Assembly: GCF_030063475.1 (NCBI RefSeq) | Contig: NZ_JASIRT010000008.1 | Span: 140,915-204,914 of the forward strand | Length of the DNA: 64,000 bases | DNA from: Roseomonas sp. E05 | Lineage (GTDB): Bacteria > Pseudomonadota > Alphaproteobacteria > Acetobacterales > Acetobacteraceae | Direction of reading: 5' to 3' | Part shown: in pieces, positions 63,884 through 64,000 of the stretch | Position numbering within the stretch: position 1 is the first letter of the stretch | Layout: each line of letters opens with the position of its first letter | Notes under the pieces: generated by a model | Seen by the model: only the letters and a program-made list of their open reading frames with translations | Databases searched by the model: none | What the model was told of the DNA's origin: nothing | Translations under genes and position numbers: made by a program

Positions 63884-64000
63884 GTAAGCGTCAGCCCGTT
63901 CCCGCGGGTGATGCGGTGAGCCTGAAGTTCCACGGCAGGAGTTCGTCGATGCGGTCGATGGTGTGGCCCCGGGCGAGGCGGTCGAGCACAACGGCGATGT
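63884..64000 (-). mobile_element. IS66-family insertion sequence, terminal end (partial)
   Basis: The element's end starts at GTAAGCGTCAG (63884), the GTAAGC- start usual for IS66 terminal repeats, and encloses the 3' end of a transposase on the minus strand. The other end lies outside the window, so target duplication could not be checked. Confidence 0.75.
63891..64000 (-). CDS. IS66 transposase (TnpC) C-terminus, partial
   Basis: The frame enters at the right edge and ends at TGA 63891-63893, giving VLDRLARGHTIDRIDELLPWNF plus a short tail. The sequence IDELLPW near the C-terminus is characteristic of IS66 TnpC transposases. Only 35 codons are visible. Confidence 0.8.
   Translation of the reverse strand, partial: IAVVLDRLARGHTIDRIDELLPWNFRLTASPAGTG

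Overview
The window is high-GC, densely coded chromosomal DNA. Its gene content (a complete urea ABC transporter next to a sensor with a permease-like domain, a SUF operon with its own Rrf2 regulator, a fused BcsA-BcsB cellulose synthase with BcsD, and a three-subunit PntAA/PntAB/PntB transhydrogenase) fits an alphaproteobacterium of the Acetobacteraceae, probably Roseomonas-like. The taxon is an inference from protein resemblance; no rRNA, tRNA or CRISPR array was seen.

Positions 1-50.8 kb look like ordinary chromosome. (1) 1-6.7 kb: a truncated NCS1-permease-like sensor diverges from urtABCDE, with a 16-bp palindrome between them. (2) 6.9-13.2 kb: an MFS exporter, a UxaA-family dehydratase divergent from a lone TRAP binding protein, YqgE, a peroxiredoxin and a NUDIX hydrolase. 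(3) 13.3-20.3 kb: the iron-sulfur assembly operon rrf2-sufBCDSU-sufT-hesB, followed by ohr. (4) 20.4-27.5 kb: an MBL hydrolase, an RNA methyltransferase, a DUF2721 protein, glutaryl-CoA dehydrogenase, a DEAD-box helicase, an alpha/beta hydrolase and a secreted Pro/Tyr-rich protein. (5) 27.5-39.4 kb: a cellulose operon bcsZ-orf35-bcsP-bcsQ-bcsAB-bcsC-bcsD, including an unrecognised 35-residue gene coupled on both sides by ATGA overlaps. (6) 39.5-50.8 kb: pntAA-pntAB-pntB, an RpiR-controlled aminotransferase/M81 cluster divergent from a TctC binding protein, a quinone reductase, a LysR regulator and L-serine dehydratase.

From 50.8 kb to the end the character changes: long non-coding gaps, more AT-rich patches, small genes of unknown function, a decayed gene copy and an IS66-family element at the right edge. 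This looks like a genomic island. Its centre is a two-gene operon (61457 down to 56965): a protein with ribbon-helix-helix-like and HTH-like segments, followed by a 1129-residue fusion of an ImmA/IrrE-type zinc peptidase (HELGH), a UvrD-type helicase and a C-terminal RecB/AddB-like domain that keeps a C-x2-C-x5-C iron-sulfur signature but seems to lack the nuclease (D/E)xK motif. Two tandem perfect inverted repeats (CTCACC-N7-GGTGAG, 20 bp apart) lie between this operon and a divergent Fe(II)/2-oxoglutarate dioxygenase gene, and look like an operator. Regulator plus ImmA-type peptidase is the layout of toxin-antitoxin or phage-defence modules, so this is the best candidate for an undescribed system. 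Two copies of one unknown gene, one intact (62930-63484) and one killed by a Trp-to-stop change (53550-53915), flank it in direct orientation.
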